Notes: a model not told the origin generated them from the letters alone. A stretch of 64,000 bases of DNA from Rheinheimera mangrovi (GCF_003990335.1 NZ_CP034683.1:510501-574500); one strand, 5' to 3'. Counted from the first letter of the stretch, positions 37,739-48,799 are shown. A program made the numbers and translations.

Positions 37739-37985
37739 TGATATTGAACAGCTATTGACCGAAGAGTTGAAACTGGCTGAAGTGTATGTCAAAGCTGAAG
37801 GCAATCATTATGCAGTGACTGCGGTAGGGGACTGTTTTGACGGTGTCAGTCGTGTAAAGCAGCAACAAATGATTTATGCCCCTTTGATGGCTGCTATAGC
37901 TGATGGTAGTATCCACGCCGTTTCGATTAAAACGTTCACGCCGACTCAATGGCGCCGTGAAAAATTACTTAACCCACCTGTATAG
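37728..37985 (+). CDS. ibaG: BolA-family protein IbaG
   Basis: 85 aa, BolA/IbaG family. The class II KH-like core with the conserved FxGxSRVxRxxxIY pattern is visible as FDGVSRVKQQQMIY, and GNHYAVTAVGD provides the glutaredoxin-partner loop region. Binds iron-sulfur clusters with monothiol glutaredoxins. It sits between mlaB and murA, as in enterics. Confidence 0.93.
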   Translation: MQCNDIEQLLTEELKLAEVYVKAEGNHYAVTAVGDCFDGVSRVKQQQMIYAPLMAAIADGSIHAVSIKTFTPTQWRREKLLNPPV

Positions 37986-37988
37986 TAG

Positions 37989-39257
<1,269 letters not shown>

Positions 39258-39281
39258 TATGTCGCTTTAAACACAAATAAA

Positions 39282-39312
39282 AAAGCCAGTGCATCGTCAC
39301 TGGCTTTCTTAT
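39282..39312. terminator. bidirectional terminator between murA and degS
   Basis: AAAGCCAGTG (39282-39291) pairs exactly with CACTGGCTTT (39298-39307) around a 6-base loop. A-rich bases precede and T-rich bases follow, so it can stop both convergent transcripts. Confidence 0.88.
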
Positions 39313-39326
39313 TCCGGCTTGATGAA

Positions 39327-40406
39327 TTAGTTGAGTTCCCGGATCACCACGGGCACAACCAGCGCTTTTCCATCCCGCTCAATCGACATTTGTAAGCTCG
39401 TATCCGGTGGTGTTTCCGCTATCAAATCCAGTGCATGATGCACGCTGGTTAAAGTCTCTCCGTTAATTTTCTGCAATATATCCCCCACCTCTAAGCCTGC
39501 TATAGCTGCTGGGCTTAAAGGCTCTATGGCGCTGATTTTCACGCCAAACAGGGTCTGTGCTGTTGATATCATCAGATCACCGGCAGGATTAACCACAGGA
39601 TCGCCGCTGACACCTAAATAACCACGGATCACCCGCCCATGTTTGATCAGCTTCTGCAGTACGTTGCTGGCTAAGCGGTAAGGCACCGCAAAAAATATAC
39701 CCTGAATATCCTGATTGCGCTGACGTTGGAAAGCCGCAGTGTTAATACCTACTAATACGCCATTGCTGTTAATTAAAGCGCCGCCTGAGTTACCCGCATT
39801 AATAGCCGCATCCATTTGCATAAAATCAGCATAACCATTGGCTGGGCTTAAACCGGCGCGGCCTGTAGCACTAATTACGCCTTGAGTAATAGCCTGGCCG
39901 AGGTTAAATGGGTTACCTATAGCCAGCACTACATCACCGACCTGGGGCTCCAGACTTGCATCCTGAGGGATCACTGGCAAATTATCTGCTTCTACATACA
40001 ACACGGCTAAGTCAGTTAGTTGATCCTGACCAATCAGTACTGCATCAAAAACGCGGCCATCCTGTAATGCTACGGATATTTGATCGGCACCGTAGACCAC
40101 ATGATAATTGGTTAGCACATAACCCTGTGCATTCATAATAACGCCTGAACCCAGCTCCTGACGTTCGATAGTCCGGTTTTGATAAGAACGCGGGTCTTGG
40201 GTCGTGCTTTTGGTATAGACATTGACGACAGCAGGAGCTGCAGCCCGTACAGCTTTGGAATAAGAAACAGGAGCCGGAAGTTGTTCTTTTTGCTGCCAAA
40301 AGTTAAGGCTGAGCCCTTGGTTCTGGTTAAAAAAAACCAACCACAGCATGGCTATTGCCAAGCCATAAGCGACACTTTTTAATAGACTTATCAGAAGTTT
40401 GGGCAC
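39327..40406 (-). CDS. degS: outer-membrane-stress site-1 protease DegS
   Basis: 359 aa. One N-terminal membrane anchor (SVAYGLAIAMLWLVFF) is followed by a trypsin-like domain with triad H102, D132 and S207 (NYHVV, TDLAVL, GNSGGAL) and a single PDZ domain (about residues 255-355). DegS senses misfolded porins and cleaves RseA to release sigma-E. It lies downstream of degQ on the same strand, as in E. coli. Confidence 0.94.
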   Translation of the reverse strand: MPKLLISLLKSVAYGLAIAMLWLVFFNQNQGLSLNFWQQKEQLPAPVSYSKAVRAAAPAVVNVYTKSTTQDPRSYQNRTIERQELGSGVIMNAQGYVLTNYHVVYGADQISVALQDGRVFDAVLIGQDQLTDLAVLYVEADNLPVIPQDASLEPQVGDVVLAIGNPFNLGQAITQGVISATGRAGLSPANGYADFMQMDAAINAGNSGGALINSNGVLVGINTAAFQRQRNQDIQGIFFAVPYRLASNVLQKLIKHGRVIRGYLGVSGDPVVNPAGDLMISTAQTLFGVKISAIEPLSPAAIAGLEVGDILQKINGETLTSVHHALDLIAETPPDTSLQMSIERDGKALVVPVVIRELN

Positions 40407-40459
40407 TGGAAGAAATTATAAAACTGAAAGATTTTGCAAGCATAACACTAAAACTGAAG

Positions 40460-40492
40460 TTGCAGTAGCAAGCCACAGGCTTGCTACTGCAA
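40460..40492. terminator. 15-bp hairpin between degQ and degS
   Basis: TTGCAGTAGCAAGCC (40460-40474) and its exact complement at 40478-40492 leave a 3-base loop. It lies 4 bp after the degQ stop. Downstream in the degQ direction the T-tract is poor (CTTCAGTTTTAG), so it may attenuate, or protect the mRNA end, rather than terminate fully. Confidence 0.6.
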
Positions 40493-40496
40493 AAAG

Positions 40497-41858
40497 TTAT
40501 CGTATTAACACATAAAGGATCCGATTGCCGCGTTGCACCTGCAGAGCAATCACACCAGAGCTTTTAGCCAGAATGTCACGCAGCTCTTTGGTCGTTGTGA
40601 CACGGCTGCGACTAACGCCTACAATCACGTCGCCTTTTTCCAGGCCTAAAGCGGCGGCAGGTGAACGGGCAGCAACATCCTCAATCACAATACCCTTTTC
40701 ACCATCCGGTGTTTTGCCATCACTTAAACTGGTGCCTTCCAGCATAGGATGCAGCACTTTAGCTTCTGCAGTCGTTGCTTCAGCGGCTTCCAGTGTCACT
40801 TTCACTGTGATGGCTTTATCTTCACGCAGAATACCTAAAGTAATCTCTTTACCTACGCCCAAAGTGGCGATCTTGGCGCGGATCTCGGTAAAGGAGCCAA
40901 TCTGCTTACCGTTCAGGTGAGTAATAATATCGCCGCTTTTCAGACCAGCCTTGTCTGCAGCTGAACCGGGGATCACTTCCTGCACCCAGCCACCTTTATT
41001 GGTTTTGGCTTTCATGGCCTTAGCTATTTCAGCGTTTAAATCACCGCCTCGTACCCCTAAAGAACCGCGGCGAACTTCGCCGTATTCAATAAACTGACCG
41101 ACCAGGTTTTTCATCATATTGGCAGGAATAGCAAAGCCTATGCCGATGTTGCCGCCATTAGGCCCAAGGATGGCCGTATTGATACCTATCAATTGGCCCT
41201 TCAGGTTGACTAAAGCGCCACCAGAGTTACCACTGTTAATGGCGGCGTCAGTCTGAATAAAGTCTTCATAGCCTTCTATGCCTAAACCACCACGGCCTAA
41301 AGCGCTAACTATACCCGACGTCACGGTTTGGCCTAAACCAAAAGGGTTACCAATGGCAACGGTAAAATCACCGACTTTTAACGCATCTGAGTCGGCCAGT
41401 TCAACCTGAGCCAAATCTTCTGCTTCGATTTGCAATAAAGCGATATCACTTTCCGGATCTTCACCAATCTTTTTGGCCTTGTAAGTGCGACCATCTTTTA
41501 AGGTGACCTGAATGTCTGAAGCTTCATTGATGACGTGATGATTGGTGACCACGTAGCCCTTTTTTGCATCAATGATAACGCCAGAGCCTAAGCCACGGAA
41601 AGGTTGCTCCTGGCGTAACTCACCACCACGGCCAAGAAATTGTTCAAGTCCACCAGGCAAGCGTTGTCGTACTTCGCGGCTGCCTGCCACTGATATGTTC
41701 ACAACAGCCGGAGTCACATTCTCCAGCATAGGAGCCAGACTAGGCATTTCCTGATCGCCAGCGCCAAAAAATGGCAACTTGGCCTGAGCCGGCGCAGGTT
41801 GCGCCAGCAGAAAGGCGGCTAAAATACTGACAGTAACTAAAGATAACTGCGACTTCAT
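40497..41858 (-). CDS. degQ: periplasmic serine endoprotease DegQ/DegP family
   Basis: 453 aa. The ATG at 41858 starts a clean signal peptide (MKSQLSLVTVSILAAFLLAQ, cleavage after AQA); upstream in-frame codons lack a ribosome site. Triad H108, D138 and S212 (TNHHV, SDIALL, GNSGGAL), then two PDZ domains. Protease and chaperone for misfolded envelope proteins. Pairing with degS argues for degQ over degP, though the two families are close and some relatives carry only one. Confidence 0.93.
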   Translation of the reverse strand: MKSQLSLVTVSILAAFLLAQPAPAQAKLPFFGAGDQEMPSLAPMLENVTPAVVNISVAGSREVRQRLPGGLEQFLGRGGELRQEQPFRGLGSGVIIDAKKGYVVTNHHVINEASDIQVTLKDGRTYKAKKIGEDPESDIALLQIEAEDLAQVELADSDALKVGDFTVAIGNPFGLGQTVTSGIVSALGRGGLGIEGYEDFIQTDAAINSGNSGGALVNLKGQLIGINTAILGPNGGNIGIGFAIPANMMKNLVGQFIEYGEVRRGSLGVRGGDLNAEIAKAMKAKTNKGGWVQEVIPGSAADKAGLKSGDIITHLNGKQIGSFTEIRAKIATLGVGKEITLGILREDKAITVKVTLEAAEATTAEAKVLHPMLEGTSLSDGKTPDGEKGIVIEDVAARSPAAALGLEKGDVIVGVSRSRVTTTKELRDILAKSSGVIALQVQRGNRILYVLIR

Positions 41859-41917
41859 ATAGGTAATGCTCCTTCGTACAGATGACGTCACTAAGAATGC
41901 TTTACCAGTCGAAAAGT

Positions 41918-42370
41918 TCAGTTGTCCGATGAGTTTCGTTCAGTTTTATTTTTCATTAAGCCACTGGCCGTATTGGAATAATCCAGCGGCTGGTAGGATG
42001 GTTCATCCTTCACTTTACGACGCTCATCCAGCTTATGGATCGACTGGCGTATTTGTGCCGTAGTGTCTGCTGCGAAATAATTCAGCTCGCTACGATTGTC
42101 AAAGGTTGGTCTTTCGATCAACTGCATCTTGGTCTGAGCCATATGGCGGGCAATTTTTTCGTAGTTTTCATGAAGCTGGCTCATCAGTTGATGGGTCGTT
42201 TCCACGTGTTCAGTGACATCACTACGATATTGCTGCAGCTGTTGTTTGGTTTCGTTTAGCTCCACCTGCAGTTTGCTTTGATTAAATTGACGCAAACAAT
42301 ACAAGCGGGTTGCCACTATGCCAACCACTAAGCCAGCTACTAACCAGGCCAAGGCAAAAGTAACAGTCAT
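41918..42370 (-). CDS. zapG: YhcB/ZapG family inner-membrane protein
   Basis: 150 aa (DUF1043). An N-terminal membrane helix (LAWLVAGLVVGIVATRLYCL) is followed by a long coiled coil (about residues 28-90, with LNETKQQLQQYRSDVTEHV). YhcB/ZapG links cell division and envelope synthesis in E. coli. The order zapE, zapG, degQ, degS is the same as in enterics, with zapE transcribed away from it here. Confidence 0.92.
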   Translation of the reverse strand: MTVTFALAWLVAGLVVGIVATRLYCLRQFNQSKLQVELNETKQQLQQYRSDVTEHVETTHQLMSQLHENYEKIARHMAQTKMQLIERPTFDNRSELNYFAADTTAQIRQSIHKLDERRKVKDEPSYQPLDYSNTASGLMKNKTERNSSDN

Positions 42371-42494
42371 AACAACTCCTGAAAAATTAGTTAGTTCAAC
42401 AATAGTTTAACCTATCTTCTTATCCAGAGTGGTAAGGCATGTTACTATTACGACCATTATTTAGGGTTAATTGGCTTATTTTTCAATATCCGGC

Positions 42495-43589
42495 ATGACT
42501 ACACCACTGCAAAAATATCAACAAGACCTCCAACGCGATGATTTCATGTTTGATGCAGCCCAGCAAAATGCGGTGCAGCAGCTGGAACGTCTGTATCAGC
42601 AATTTGTGCAAAAGAAGCCTTTGAAACAAGGTTTTCTGGATAAGCTGCTGGGCAAAAAGCCTGAAATACAACCACTGAAAGGCCTGTATTTTTGGGGCGG
42701 AGTAGGGCGGGGCAAAACCTATCTGGTGGATACCTTTTATGAGTGCCTGCCTGGAACACGTAAACTGCGCATTCACTTTCACCGCTTTATGCACAAAGTG
42801 CATCAGGAGCTGAAATCTCTGCCTGGCGTGTCAGATCCATTAAAAGTAGTGGCTGATCGCTTTAAAGCAGAAACTGATGTGTTGTGTTTTGATGAGTTTT
42901 TTGTCTCTGACATCACAGATGCGATGATTTTAGGCACGCTGATGCAGGAGCTGTTTGCCCGGGGTATTACACTGGTGGCAACCTCCAACATTGAGCCTGA
43001 CGGTTTGTACCGCAACGGTTTGCAGCGTGCGCGCTTTCTGCCTGCCATCGACTTAATTAAACAGCATACGGACATTGTTAATGTGGATAGCGGTATAGAT
43101 TACCGGCTGCGTACTTTAACTCAGGCTGAGATTTATCATTCGCCGCTGGATAAAAAAGCCGATTGTAATCTGGCGGAATACTTTCTGGCCTTGTCAGTGG
43201 AACCACGGCAGGATCAAGCCCAAATAGAAATCGCGGGCCGTACTTTAACCAGCCGTAAAGAGGCCGATGGTATTATTTGGTTTGATTTCCCGGAGCTCTG
43301 CGAAACGGCGCGTAGTCAGTATGACTATATGGAACTGAGTAAGTGTTATCACACTGTGCTGCTTTCTAACGTGACGCAAATGGGGCAAACCCGTGACGAT
43401 GTCGCCAGACGTTTTATTGCGCTGGTTGACGAGTTCTATGAACGCCATGTCAAACTGATTATTTCCGCTGCTGTGCCTATGGAACAACTTTATACAGAAG
43501 GCATTTTATCCTTTGAATTTAAGCGCTGTTTAAGCCGGCTGCAGGAGATGCAATCGCACGATTATCTGGCCAAAGAACATTTACCGTAA
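42495..43589 (+). CDS. zapE: cell division ATPase ZapE (AFG1 family)
   Basis: 364 aa. Walker A GGVGRGKT at residues 68-75, Walker B VLCFDEFFVSDITDAM, sensor TSNIEPDGLY and the C-terminal FIALVDEFYERHVKLI segment identify the AFG1-like AAA ATPase. ZapE acts at the divisome late in constriction. I use the ATG at 42495 (MTTPLQKYQ); the frame reaches a TTG at 42471. The ribosome site is weak. A second family member is at 60574-61737. Confidence 0.94.
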   Translation: MTTPLQKYQQDLQRDDFMFDAAQQNAVQQLERLYQQFVQKKPLKQGFLDKLLGKKPEIQPLKGLYFWGGVGRGKTYLVDTFYECLPGTRKLRIHFHRFMHKVHQELKSLPGVSDPLKVVADRFKAETDVLCFDEFFVSDITDAMILGTLMQELFARGITLVATSNIEPDGLYRNGLQRARFLPAIDLIKQHTDIVNVDSGIDYRLRTLTQAEIYHSPLDKKADCNLAEYFLALSVEPRQDQAQIEIAGRTLTSRKEADGIIWFDFPELCETARSQYDYMELSKCYHTVLLSNVTQMGQTRDDVARRFIALVDEFYERHVKLIISAAVPMEQLYTEGILSFEFKRCLSRLQEMQSHDYLAKEHLP

Positions 43590-43765
43590 TTTTTTCTGTA
43601 AATGGCTGTTTTTTATCATTGGTTACTATATAATCCGCGGCCGGCCCACGTTACAGCCTGAAATTGCCGTAGCCTGGCAGTTTATGTACTCGAAGGGGTG
43701 CGATAAGCGACACAATGTAAGTTGTGTTAGGTGTAACAGTGTTATTTTTTTTGGGTAGTTTTTAG

Positions 43766-44194
43766 ATGAAAACTTTTACTGCTAAGCCAGAAAGCGTGCA
43801 ACGTGACTGGTTCGTTGTTGATGCAACAGGTAAGACACTTGGTCGTATCGCAACTGAGATCGCTCTTCGTTTACGCGGAAAGCACAAGCCAGAGTACACT
43901 CCACACGTTGACACCGGTGATTACATCATCGTTGTAAACGCTGACAAAGTGACAGTCACTGGTAACAAAGCAAAAAACAAAATGTACTACTCTCACAGTG
44001 GTTTCCCAGGTGGTATCAAAGAAATTAACTTTGAAAAACTGCTGGTCAAGAAGCCGGAGATGGTATTGGAAGCAGCCGTAAAAGGTATGTTGCCAAAAGG
44101 TCCTCTGGGCCGCGCTATGTTCCGTAAGTTAAAAGTATATGCAGGCGCCGAGCATCAACATGCTGCTCAGCAACCGCAAGTTTTAGATATCTAA
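43766..44194 (+). CDS. rplM: 50S ribosomal protein L13
   Basis: 142 aa, identical in length to E. coli L13. [27 protein letters not shown] opens the protein (quoted in parts here: [19 protein letters not shown]). The leader from 43629 carries TATAAT (43629-43634) as a likely -10. In E. coli L13 represses its own mRNA; a similar control is possible in this roughly 125-base leader but not shown. It is followed 12 bp later by rpsI. Confidence 0.97.
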   Translation: MKTFTAKPESVQRDWFVVDATGKTLGRIATEIALRLRGKHKPEYTPHVDTGDYIIVVNADKVTVTGNKAKNKMYYSHSGFPGGIKEINFEKLLVKKPEMVLEAAVKGMLPKGPLGRAMFRKLKVYAGAEHQHAAQQPQVLDI

Positions 44195-44206
44195 TCGGAG
44201 CAGAAC

Positions 44207-44599
44207 ATGGCAACTAATCAATATTACGGTACTGGTCGTCGTAAGACCTCTACAGCTCGTGTATTCATCAAAGCAGGTTCAGGTAACATCGTTATCAACC
44301 AACGCTCTATCACTGAATACTTCGGTCGTGAAACTGCTCGTATGGTTGTAATGCAACCATTAGAGTTAGTGGAAATGGTAGGCAAGTTTGACTTATACGT
44401 TACTGTTAAAGGTGGCGGTATTTCTGGTCAGGCTGGCGCAATCCGCCACGGTATCACCCGCGCTCTGATGGAGTTCGACGAGTCTCTGCGCCCTGCATTA
44501 CGTAAAGCTGGTTTCGTCACTCGTGACGCCCGTAAAGTTGAACGTAAGAAAGTGGGTCTGCATAAAGCTCGTAAGCGTCCACAGTACTCAAAACGTTAA
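44207..44599 (+). CDS. rpsI: 30S ribosomal protein S9
   Basis: 130 aa. [15 protein letters not shown] at the start and the C-terminal tail RKRPQYSKR, whose last Arg contacts P-site tRNA, are diagnostic. The pair rplM-rpsI is universal in bacteria. A terminator follows within 20 bp. Confidence 0.98.
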   Translation: MATNQYYGTGRRKTSTARVFIKAGSGNIVINQRSITEYFGRETARMVVMQPLELVEMVGKFDLYVTVKGGGISGQAGAIRHGITRALMEFDESLRPALRKAGFVTRDARKVERKKVGLHKARKRPQYSKR

Positions 44600-44618
44600 T
44601 TCGTTTTTTGTTGCAAAG

Positions 44619-44645
44619 AACCCGGTCTTGTACCGGGTTTTTTAT
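44619..44645 (+). terminator. terminator of rplM-rpsI
   Basis: AACCCGGT (44619-44626) pairs with ACCGGGTT (44632-44639) over a 5-base loop and runs into TTTTTATT. Confidence 0.9.
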
Positions 44646-45019
44646 TGCCAGATTTTCACGGAGTGTCAAAAAAACTACGCTGTTTTTCTGTGCATTACTA
44701 TCTGCTCAAGGCTGAGGTAAGATCGGTGTTTTCTCTTTTCCTGTCGCCTATTTCCTTTTCTTCAGAACCGCTCTGTTTGTGCCTGATCATGACAGAAATG
44801 TCTTTTTCGGGTTAAAACATGGTGATGCAAAGTTTTACTGACTATTCTGGTTTCGTAATTCGTCGAAAAACTGGTGTCAGAACAAAGAGAATTCGGCTAA
44901 ATCCTTGTGTAAAGCAGGGCTTTTCATTATGATCCGCCGTATTTTTCAACTTATAATAATCGCTGTAATTCAGCCGCTTAAAATATCAACATTTAAGCGT
45001 TTAACGTGGAGATGAGTGG
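44646..45019. other. gene-free region upstream of petABC
   Basis: 374 bp between the rpsI terminator and petA, with no convincing open frame. The petABC promoter lies near its end. I see no other clear structure in it. Confidence 0.5.
44905..44933 (+). promoter_or_regulatory. sigma-70 promoter of petABC
   Basis: TTGTGT (44905-44910) and TATGAT (44928-44933) with a 17-bp spacer, about 85 bases before the petA start. Both hexamers are one or two bases from consensus. Confidence 0.6.
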
Positions 45020-45610
45020 ATGAGCAATGCGCCTGTAGATCATGGTCGCCGTCGCTTTCTGACCATAGCAACTTCTGTAGTTGGTGGGGTTGGTGCGATT
45101 GGAGCTGCTGTTCCCTTTATTGCTTCCTGGAATCCGAGTGAAAAAGCTAAACAAGCTGGTGCTGCAGTCACCGCTGACATTAGCAAACTCGAAGACGGGC
45201 AGTTAATTCGGGTCGAGTGGCGGGGTAAACCTGTGTGGATCGTGAAGCGGACGCCAGCCATGCTGGAAAGTCTGACCAAAGCAGTAGATAAACTTCGTGA
45301 CCCTGCTTCTGAAGAACCGCAACAACCTGATTATGCTAAAAACGATCATCGTTCGAAAAAGCCTGAGATTTTTGTCGCTGTGGGTATCTGTACTCACCTG
45401 GGCTGTTCTCCAACTTACCTGATGAAAGACTTTGATGCTCAGGTTGAAGGCATTCCTTCTGGTTTCTTCTGTCCATGTCATGGCTCTACCTACGATATGG
45501 CTGGTCGTGTGTTCTCTGGTGTTCCTGCGCCGAAAAACCTGATGATCCCACCTTATATGTTTGTCGACGACACCACCATTTTGATAGGTGAAGATGAGGG
45601 GACAGCTTAA
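45020..45610 (+). CDS. petA: ubiquinol-cytochrome c reductase Rieske iron-sulfur subunit
   Basis: 196 aa. The twin-arginine-like start (RRRFLTIATSVVGG) leads into a membrane anchor. The 2Fe-2S ligands are in CTHLGC (C124, H126) and CPCHGS (C151, H154), with C129 and C153 as the disulfide pair. Part of the cytochrome bc1 complex that oxidises ubiquinol and pumps protons. First gene of petABC, overlapping petB by one base. Confidence 0.96.
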   Translation: MSNAPVDHGRRRFLTIATSVVGGVGAIGAAVPFIASWNPSEKAKQAGAAVTADISKLEDGQLIRVEWRGKPVWIVKRTPAMLESLTKAVDKLRDPASEEPQQPDYAKNDHRSKKPEIFVAVGICTHLGCSPTYLMKDFDAQVEGIPSGFFCPCHGSTYDMAGRVFSGVPAPKNLMIPPYMFVDDTTILIGEDEGTA

Positions 45611-46884
45611 TGTTTAAAAACTTTATGAGCTGGATAGAGTACCGCATGCCATTTATGGAGAAAATGAATCTCCATGTGTTGCAGTACCCAGCACCAAAAA
45701 ACTTTAACTTCTGGTACTTCTTTGGCTCGTTAGCCATGTTAGTACTGGTGAACCAAATTCTGACCGGCATTTGGTTGACCATGAACTTCGTTCCTACTTC
45801 TGAAGGTGCTTTTGCTTCTGTTGAATACATCATGCGTGATGTCGACTATGGCTGGTTACTGCGATATATGCACTCTACCGGTGCTTCTGCCTTCTTCGTT
45901 GTTGTCTACCTGCATATGCTGCGTGGCATGATGTACGGTTCTTACCAGAAACCGCGGGAACTGCTGTGGATTTTCGGTATGCTGATTTTCTTAGTTTTAA
46001 TGGCTGAAGCCTTTATGGGTTACTTATTACCCTGGGGTCAAATGTCGTTCTGGGGGGCTCAGGTTATTATCTCTATCTTCGGTGTTATTCCGGTGATTGG
46101 TGATGATTTAACTTTGTGGATCCGTGGTGACTATGTTATTTCCGGAGCTACCTTAAACCGTTTCTTTGCATTGCACGTTATTGCTTTACCATTGGTATTA
46201 GTTGTTCTGGTATTCCTGCACATCATTGCTTTGCATGAAGTAGGTTCAAACAACCCTGATGGTATTGATGTAAAACGTCCAAATGATGGTCAGAAGATTG
46301 AAGACAATGTGTCTGATAAATTTACTTTCCATGAGTATTTCACCAAAGGCGGTAAGAAAATTATCGTTGATGCTATTCCTTTCCACCCGTACTACACGGT
46401 GAAGGATATAGTAGGTGTGGTAGGTTTCCTTATTATTTTCTGCTGGGTTATTTTCTTTGCACCAGAAGGTGGTGGTTTCTTCCTTGAGCCGCCAAACTTT
46501 GAACCGGCCAACCCAATGAAGACACCGGATCACATAGCGCCAGTATGGTACTTCACGCCTTTCTACGCCATTTTACGTGCTGTACCTGATCAGCTGTTTG
46601 GTGCGATCTTCATGTTCCTGGCTATTATCTTCCTTGCGCTGTTGCCATGGTTAGACCGTTGCCCTGTGCGTTCAGTCCGCTACCGTAGCACTCTGCACAA
46701 AGCAAACTTGATCATGTTCTGTATCAGCTTTGTGGTGTTAGGTGTATTAGGTGTATTACCTGCGACTCCAACTTATACCTTGTTAGCGCAGATTTTCTCG
46801 TTCACTTACTTTGCTTACTTTGGCCTGTTATGGTTCTACAGCAAAAATGAGAAAACCAAGCCGTTGCCAGTGAGGTTATCCTGA
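45610..46884 (+). CDS. petB: cytochrome b of bc1 complex
   Basis: 424 aa, full-length fused cytochrome b with about eight membrane helices. Heme-ligand histidines lie in helices B and D (LLRYMHSTGASAFF and FFALHVIALPLVLVVLVFLH), and the Qo-site PEW-like motif appears as PVWYFTPFYAILRA. Overlaps both neighbours by one base. Confidence 0.96.
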   Translation: MFKNFMSWIEYRMPFMEKMNLHVLQYPAPKNFNFWYFFGSLAMLVLVNQILTGIWLTMNFVPTSEGAFASVEYIMRDVDYGWLLRYMHSTGASAFFVVVYLHMLRGMMYGSYQKPRELLWIFGMLIFLVLMAEAFMGYLLPWGQMSFWGAQVIISIFGVIPVIGDDLTLWIRGDYVISGATLNRFFALHVIALPLVLVVLVFLHIIALHEVGSNNPDGIDVKRPNDGQKIEDNVSDKFTFHEYFTKGGKKIIVDAIPFHPYYTVKDIVGVVGFLIIFCWVIFFAPEGGGFFLEPPNFEPANPMKTPDHIAPVWYFTPFYAILRAVPDQLFGAIFMFLAIIFLALLPWLDRCPVRSVRYRSTLHKANLIMFCISFVVLGVLGVLPATPTYTLLAQIFSFTYFAYFGLLWFYSKNEKTKPLPVRLS

Positions 46885-47624
46885 TGATTAAAAAGTTATT
46901 TACTGTACTAGCGCTGGTAGCATCCAGCGCTGCTATGGCGGCTGGTGGTCATGCTGTGCATTTAGATAAAGCACCTATTGATCTGAAGGACAAAGAGTCA
47001 CTGCAACGTGGTGCCCGTATGTTCCAGAACTACTGCTTAGGTTGTCACCAGATGCAGTACCAGCGTTACTCCCGTACTTTCCGTGATTTAGGTATTCCGG
47101 ATGACGTGGGTATGGCCACTTTAGGTTTTACTGCGAATAAAGTGGGCGACCATATTAAAAACGCAGCCCCTAAAGCGGATCTGGCCAACTGGTTTGGCGC
47201 TGCGCCACCAGATTTAACCAACGTAGCACGTGTACGCGGTCCTGACTGGCTTTACACTTATTTGCGCTCATTCTATGTGGATCCAACCCGTCCATTTGGT
47301 GTGAACAATGAAGTGTTCCCTATGGTCGGTATGCCGCATGTGTTACAAGAGCTGCAGGGTATTCCTTACAAAGCCTCTGAAACACGCCTGGTTGATGGTG
47401 TGCCAACAGAAGTTGACGTTGGTATTAAGACTGATGGTTCAGGTGAGCTGAGTACAGAAGAATACGATCGTGCGGTAGCTGATCTGGTGAACTATCTGGA
47501 ATACGTTGGCGAGCCTTCTAAACTGGAATCGCGCAGCTTAGGTATTAAAGTTCTGATCTTTTTAGGTATCTTCTTTATCTTCGCTTTCCTGCTGAAGAAA
47601 GAGTACTGGAGAGATGTCCATTAA
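46884..47624 (+). CDS. petC: cytochrome c1 of bc1 complex
   Basis: 246 aa. A signal peptide ends near AMAAGG; the heme c site is CLGCH (C51, C54, H55), and the distal Met is in the EVFPMVGMPHVL region. A C-terminal helix (IKVLIFLGIFFIFAFLL) anchors it. It passes electrons to soluble cytochrome c. Last gene of petABC; a terminator follows. Confidence 0.95.
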   Translation: MIKKLFTVLALVASSAAMAAGGHAVHLDKAPIDLKDKESLQRGARMFQNYCLGCHQMQYQRYSRTFRDLGIPDDVGMATLGFTANKVGDHIKNAAPKADLANWFGAAPPDLTNVARVRGPDWLYTYLRSFYVDPTRPFGVNNEVFPMVGMPHVLQELQGIPYKASETRLVDGVPTEVDVGIKTDGSGELSTEEYDRAVADLVNYLEYVGEPSKLESRSLGIKVLIFLGIFFIFAFLLKKEYWRDVH

Positions 47625-47643
47625 GGACACTGATGTTAGCCTT

Positions 47644-47675
47644 TGAAGGGGCCGCGAGGCCCCTTTGCATTTTTG
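47644..47675 (+). terminator. terminator of petABC
   Basis: AAGGGGCC pairs with GGCCCCTT around GCGA, then TGCATTTTT. It separates petC from sspA, which has its own strong ribosome site (GGAGG). Confidence 0.8.
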
Positions 47676-47694
47676 CTTATAACCGGAGGATCCT

Positions 47695-48333
47695 ATGGCG
47701 ATTTCTGCCAACAGACGTGCTGTGATGACCTTGTTTTCAACAGCCAATGACATGTACTGTCATCAGGTCAGAATGGTACTGGCGGAGAAAGGCGTCACTG
47801 TAGATATTATGCAGGTCAGCACAGATAGTCTGCCTGAAGATGTCTATGAGGTTAATCCTTATGGTTCTTTGCCCACTTTAATGGACAGAGATTTAGCTTT
47901 ATTTAAAGCCGATATTATTAACGAATACCTGGATGAGCGTTTCCCACATCCACCTTTAATGCCGGTGTACCCGGTAGCTCGCGCTAATGCCCGTTTAATG
48001 ATGCATCGCATCGAAAAAGACTGGTATGGTTTAGCTGACAAGATTCTGAAGAATGCTCCGGACGCCGCTATAGCCCGTCGCGATTTACGTGAAGGCTTAC
48101 TTGCTATGGCGCCTTTGTTCCAGGAACATCTGTATTTTATGAGTGACGAATACAGCCTGATTGATTGTTATCTGGCGGCTTTGCTCTGGCGTTTGCCAAT
48201 GCTTGATATTGAACTGACCGGAGCTGGCAGTAAGTTATTGCAAACTTATATGACCCGTATTTTTGAACGCGACGGTTTTCAGCAGTCTTTAACTGAAGCC
48301 GAACGCGAAATCCGTCGGGGGCGTGGTTACTGA
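47695..48333 (+). CDS. sspA: stringent starvation protein A
   Basis: 212 aa, glutathione-S-transferase fold. An N-terminal thioredoxin-like domain (MTLFSTANDMYCHQVRMVL) and helical C-domain; the PHP-like surface patch of SspA appears at about residues 84-87 (HPPL). It binds RNA polymerase and supports acid and starvation survival. CCGGAGGATCC precedes the start. One base overlaps the sspB start. Confidence 0.94.
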   Translation: MAISANRRAVMTLFSTANDMYCHQVRMVLAEKGVTVDIMQVSTDSLPEDVYEVNPYGSLPTLMDRDLALFKADIINEYLDERFPHPPLMPVYPVARANARLMMHRIEKDWYGLADKILKNAPDAAIARRDLREGLLAMAPLFQEHLYFMSDEYSLIDCYLAALLWRLPMLDIELTGAGSKLLQTYMTRIFERDGFQQSLTEAEREIRRGRGY

Positions 48334-48785
48334 TGGACATGACGCCGAATAAGCCTTATTTAATCCGTGCTTTTTACGAATGGATAGTGGATAACAATTT
48401 AACGCCCTACCTGGTGGTCAATGCCAGTATGCAAGGCTGTAAAGTGCCCGCACAGCACATTCAGAATGGTCAGATAGTGCTGAACATTCTGCCTTCCGCT
48501 GTAGGTAATATGTTGATGGGTAATGAAGTGATTACCTTTAACGCCCGTTTTGGCGGTAAACCTTTTGCGCTGACAGTGCCTGTGAAAGCTGTGTTGGCTA
48601 TTTATGCCCGCGAAAATGGCGCTGGCACTATGTTTGATGCTGAAGAAGACACAGAGGATGATATTCATCAGCTGGAAGCTGTGTCTGACGACGAGCATAA
48701 TAACGCCGAACAGACGCCACCGGATGACGAACCTACGGATCCGAACAAAGGTAAAAAAGTCTCTCACCTGCGCGTCGTGAAATAG
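48333..48785 (+). CDS. sspB: ClpXP adaptor SspB
   Basis: 150 aa. A folded N-terminal substrate-binding domain (TPNKPYLIRAFYEWIVDNNLTPYLVV) is followed by an acidic, flexible linker (about residues 108-143) and the ClpX-binding tail HLRVVK. It delivers ssrA-tagged proteins to ClpXP. All three functional parts are intact. Confidence 0.95.
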   Translation: MDMTPNKPYLIRAFYEWIVDNNLTPYLVVNASMQGCKVPAQHIQNGQIVLNILPSAVGNMLMGNEVITFNARFGGKPFALTVPVKAVLAIYARENGAGTMFDAEEDTEDDIHQLEAVSDDEHNNAEQTPPDDEPTDPNKGKKVSHLRVVK

Positions 48786-48799
48786 TTCTGATATGAATG